A program made the translations under genes and the position numbers. A stretch of DNA of 14,088 bases, from assembly GCA_009391225.1 (NCBI GenBank), contig VEXC01000022.1, positions 1-14,088 on the forward strand, in the 5' to 3' direction. How positions within the stretch are numbered: position 1 is the stretch's first letter; the number at the start of each line of letters is the position of its first letter. The DNA comes from SAR202 cluster bacterium AC-647-N09_OGT_505m. Its GTDB lineage: Bacteria > Chloroflexota > Dehalococcoidia > UBA2985. A model generated the notes under the pieces. That model was not told the DNA's origin. It ran no database searches and was given only the letters and a program-made list of their open reading frames with translations. Below are positions 13,188-14,088 of this stretch, in pieces.

Positions 13188-14088
13188 TTACTCTGGAAGA
13201 AGTGTGAGTAAGCTCTCAAAAGCTCTATAGACCCCGTCGGAGACCACCGCAAACGTCACCTTCTCCAGGGTCGTCTGTCCAGCCAAATGGCTCGCGGCAA
13301 TTGTGACCATAATCTGGGCCGCCTTCTCAATTGGGAACCCACGGTTGCCAGTGCCAATCGCGGGAATGGCGATGGTTTTCAGTCCCAGAGAGTTTCCCAG
13401 CGCCAGGACATCCCGAGTCGTTATGGTCACCACCTCGTCCATGGTCAGAGTATCGCCGGAATGGTCTCCTCCCGTTATGGCATGGAAAATTCGCCCTGCC
13501 TTGAGACTGCCGGCGCCAGTCACCGCCACGTCCCCGATGAACAGCGGAGCCTGTGCCCATAGCTGCTCCTGGATCTGCGATCCTCCGCGCTCCAATATCG
13601 CCCCGGACAACGTGTTGTGCTCAAAGTCGAGCCAACTAGCGGCTGTGCTGACTATGGCATCCACTTCCATGTCCACCATGTCGTCGCGGGTAAGCGCCAG
13701 GTGCCTGGGAGAGTCGCTACCCTCCGGCGAAATGGGCCTGTCAATGTCTGGATACGGGCCATTGCGGGCGTCTAAGGCAGCTGAATAGGCGTCCGATTCC
13801 CCAAGCTGCTCAGAGAGCCACGTTCCCAGTTTCTCACGAAGCTCAACCTTGGACCCAACTAGGTTCGTTCCAACGCCAGGGTAGATGACAAGCTCCTTTG
13901 GCTCGCCGGCCCTGTTGTACAGTTCCACGGCCTGGTCCAGGGGATTCCGAGTGTCCTTCTCCCCGTGGATGACCAACAGTGGCTTGGGGCCTAGTCGGTC
14001 GATTATCTCAGGGTCATCCACTCCGGAGCTGATGGCTACCAGGGCCTTCACCAGGGGGTGCAGCGCCGCGGTGAACATGGCGACGGCG
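13188..14088 (-). CDS. Alpha/beta-hydrolase fused to a macro domain (N-terminus beyond the window)
   Basis: The frame is open from the right edge to TAA (13190-13188). The ATG at 14078 is probably internal, because the codons before it read A-V-A, as in 'GGAVAMF' after a nucleophile Ser lying outside the window. Numbered from that Met, residues 1-93 are the end of a dienelactone-hydrolase-like fold: 'KPLLVIHGEKD' with Asp42, then 'KELVIYPGVGTNL'. The catalytic His normally found in 'PGxGH' is Thr71. Residues 130-296 match a macro domain, the ADP-ribose-binding module: 'VDAIVSTAASWL', 'GAILERGG', 'GDVAVTGAG', 'IFHAI', 'KTIAIPAIGTGNRGFP' (234-249). The usual N-A-A-N is T-A-A-S and the GGGV loop is not conserved. 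The two modules are joined by a Pro/Asp/Ser-rich linker (about 97-128). The function may concern ADP-ribose or its esters, but the lost residues make activity uncertain. Confidence 0.85.
   Translation of the reverse strand, partial: AVAMFTAALHPLVKALVAISSGVDDPEIIDRLGPKPLLVIHGEKDTRNPLDQAVELYNRAGEPKELVIYPGVGTNLVGSKVELREKLGTWLSEQLGESDAYSAALDARNGPYPDIDRPISPEGSDSPRHLALTRDDMVDMEVDAIVSTAASWLDFEHNTLSGAILERGGSQIQEQLWAQAPLFIGDVAVTGAGSLKAGRIFHAITGGDHSGDTLTMDEVVTITTRDVLALGNSLGLKTIAIPAIGTGNRGFPIEKAAQIMVTIAASHLAGQTTLEKVTFAVVSDGVYRAFESLLTLLPE

Overview
The window looks like a mid-GC bacterial chromosome fragment from an accessory, gene-sparse region. Several class III (CaiB/BaiF) CoA-transferase genes, a multi-domain Big_2 lipoprotein, a Gfo/Idh/MocA oxidoreductase and a DinB-like protein would fit an uncultured Chloroflexota (Dehalococcoidia/SAR202-type) genome. 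That placement is an inference from gene content: there is no rRNA gene or other marker to test it. Both ends of the window cut through genes.

Left part (1-3350). Two exported-protein genes diverge from a shared 177-bp gap. The minus-strand one (1-369, running off the left edge) has a clean signal peptide followed by 13-residue tandem repeats with two invariant histidines each. The plus-strand one (547-2019) is a lipoprotein with five bacterial Ig-like (Big_2) domains. A convergent Gfo/Idh/MocA-family gene (2253-3302) lacks the usual catalytic motifs and has a perfect 20-bp palindrome just upstream.

Middle (3351-8920). A 592-bp gap with stem-loops precedes a large minus-strand gene that fuses two complete CaiB/BaiF CoA-transferase domains (3895-6477). 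Upstream of it lie a 9-bp inverted repeat and a relic of the 3' half of a tRNA. Next comes a small exported Cys/His protein (6711-7121) with its own terminator, then about 750 bp holding at most one tiny ORF. A DHH-family phosphoesterase (7871-8695) and a small acidic ORF follow on the plus strand.

Right part (8921-14088). A clear sigma-70-like promoter with an overlapping inverted repeat drives two adjacent CaiB/BaiF genes (9283-10500 and 10518-11729). They correspond one-to-one to the two halves of the fused gene: in both loci the first unit lacks the catalytic Asp and the second keeps it. This suggests heteromeric CoA-transferases, one fused and one split. A DinB-like gene (12195-12653), a decayed CaiB fragment of the Asp-bearing type (12657-12932), and a partial alpha/beta-hydrolase plus macro-domain fusion (13188 to the right edge) complete the window.

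The most novel-looking items are the histidine-ladder repeat protein at the left edge, the fused and split two-subunit CoA-transferase pairs, and the hydrolase-macro fusion, in which both domains have lost hallmark residues.
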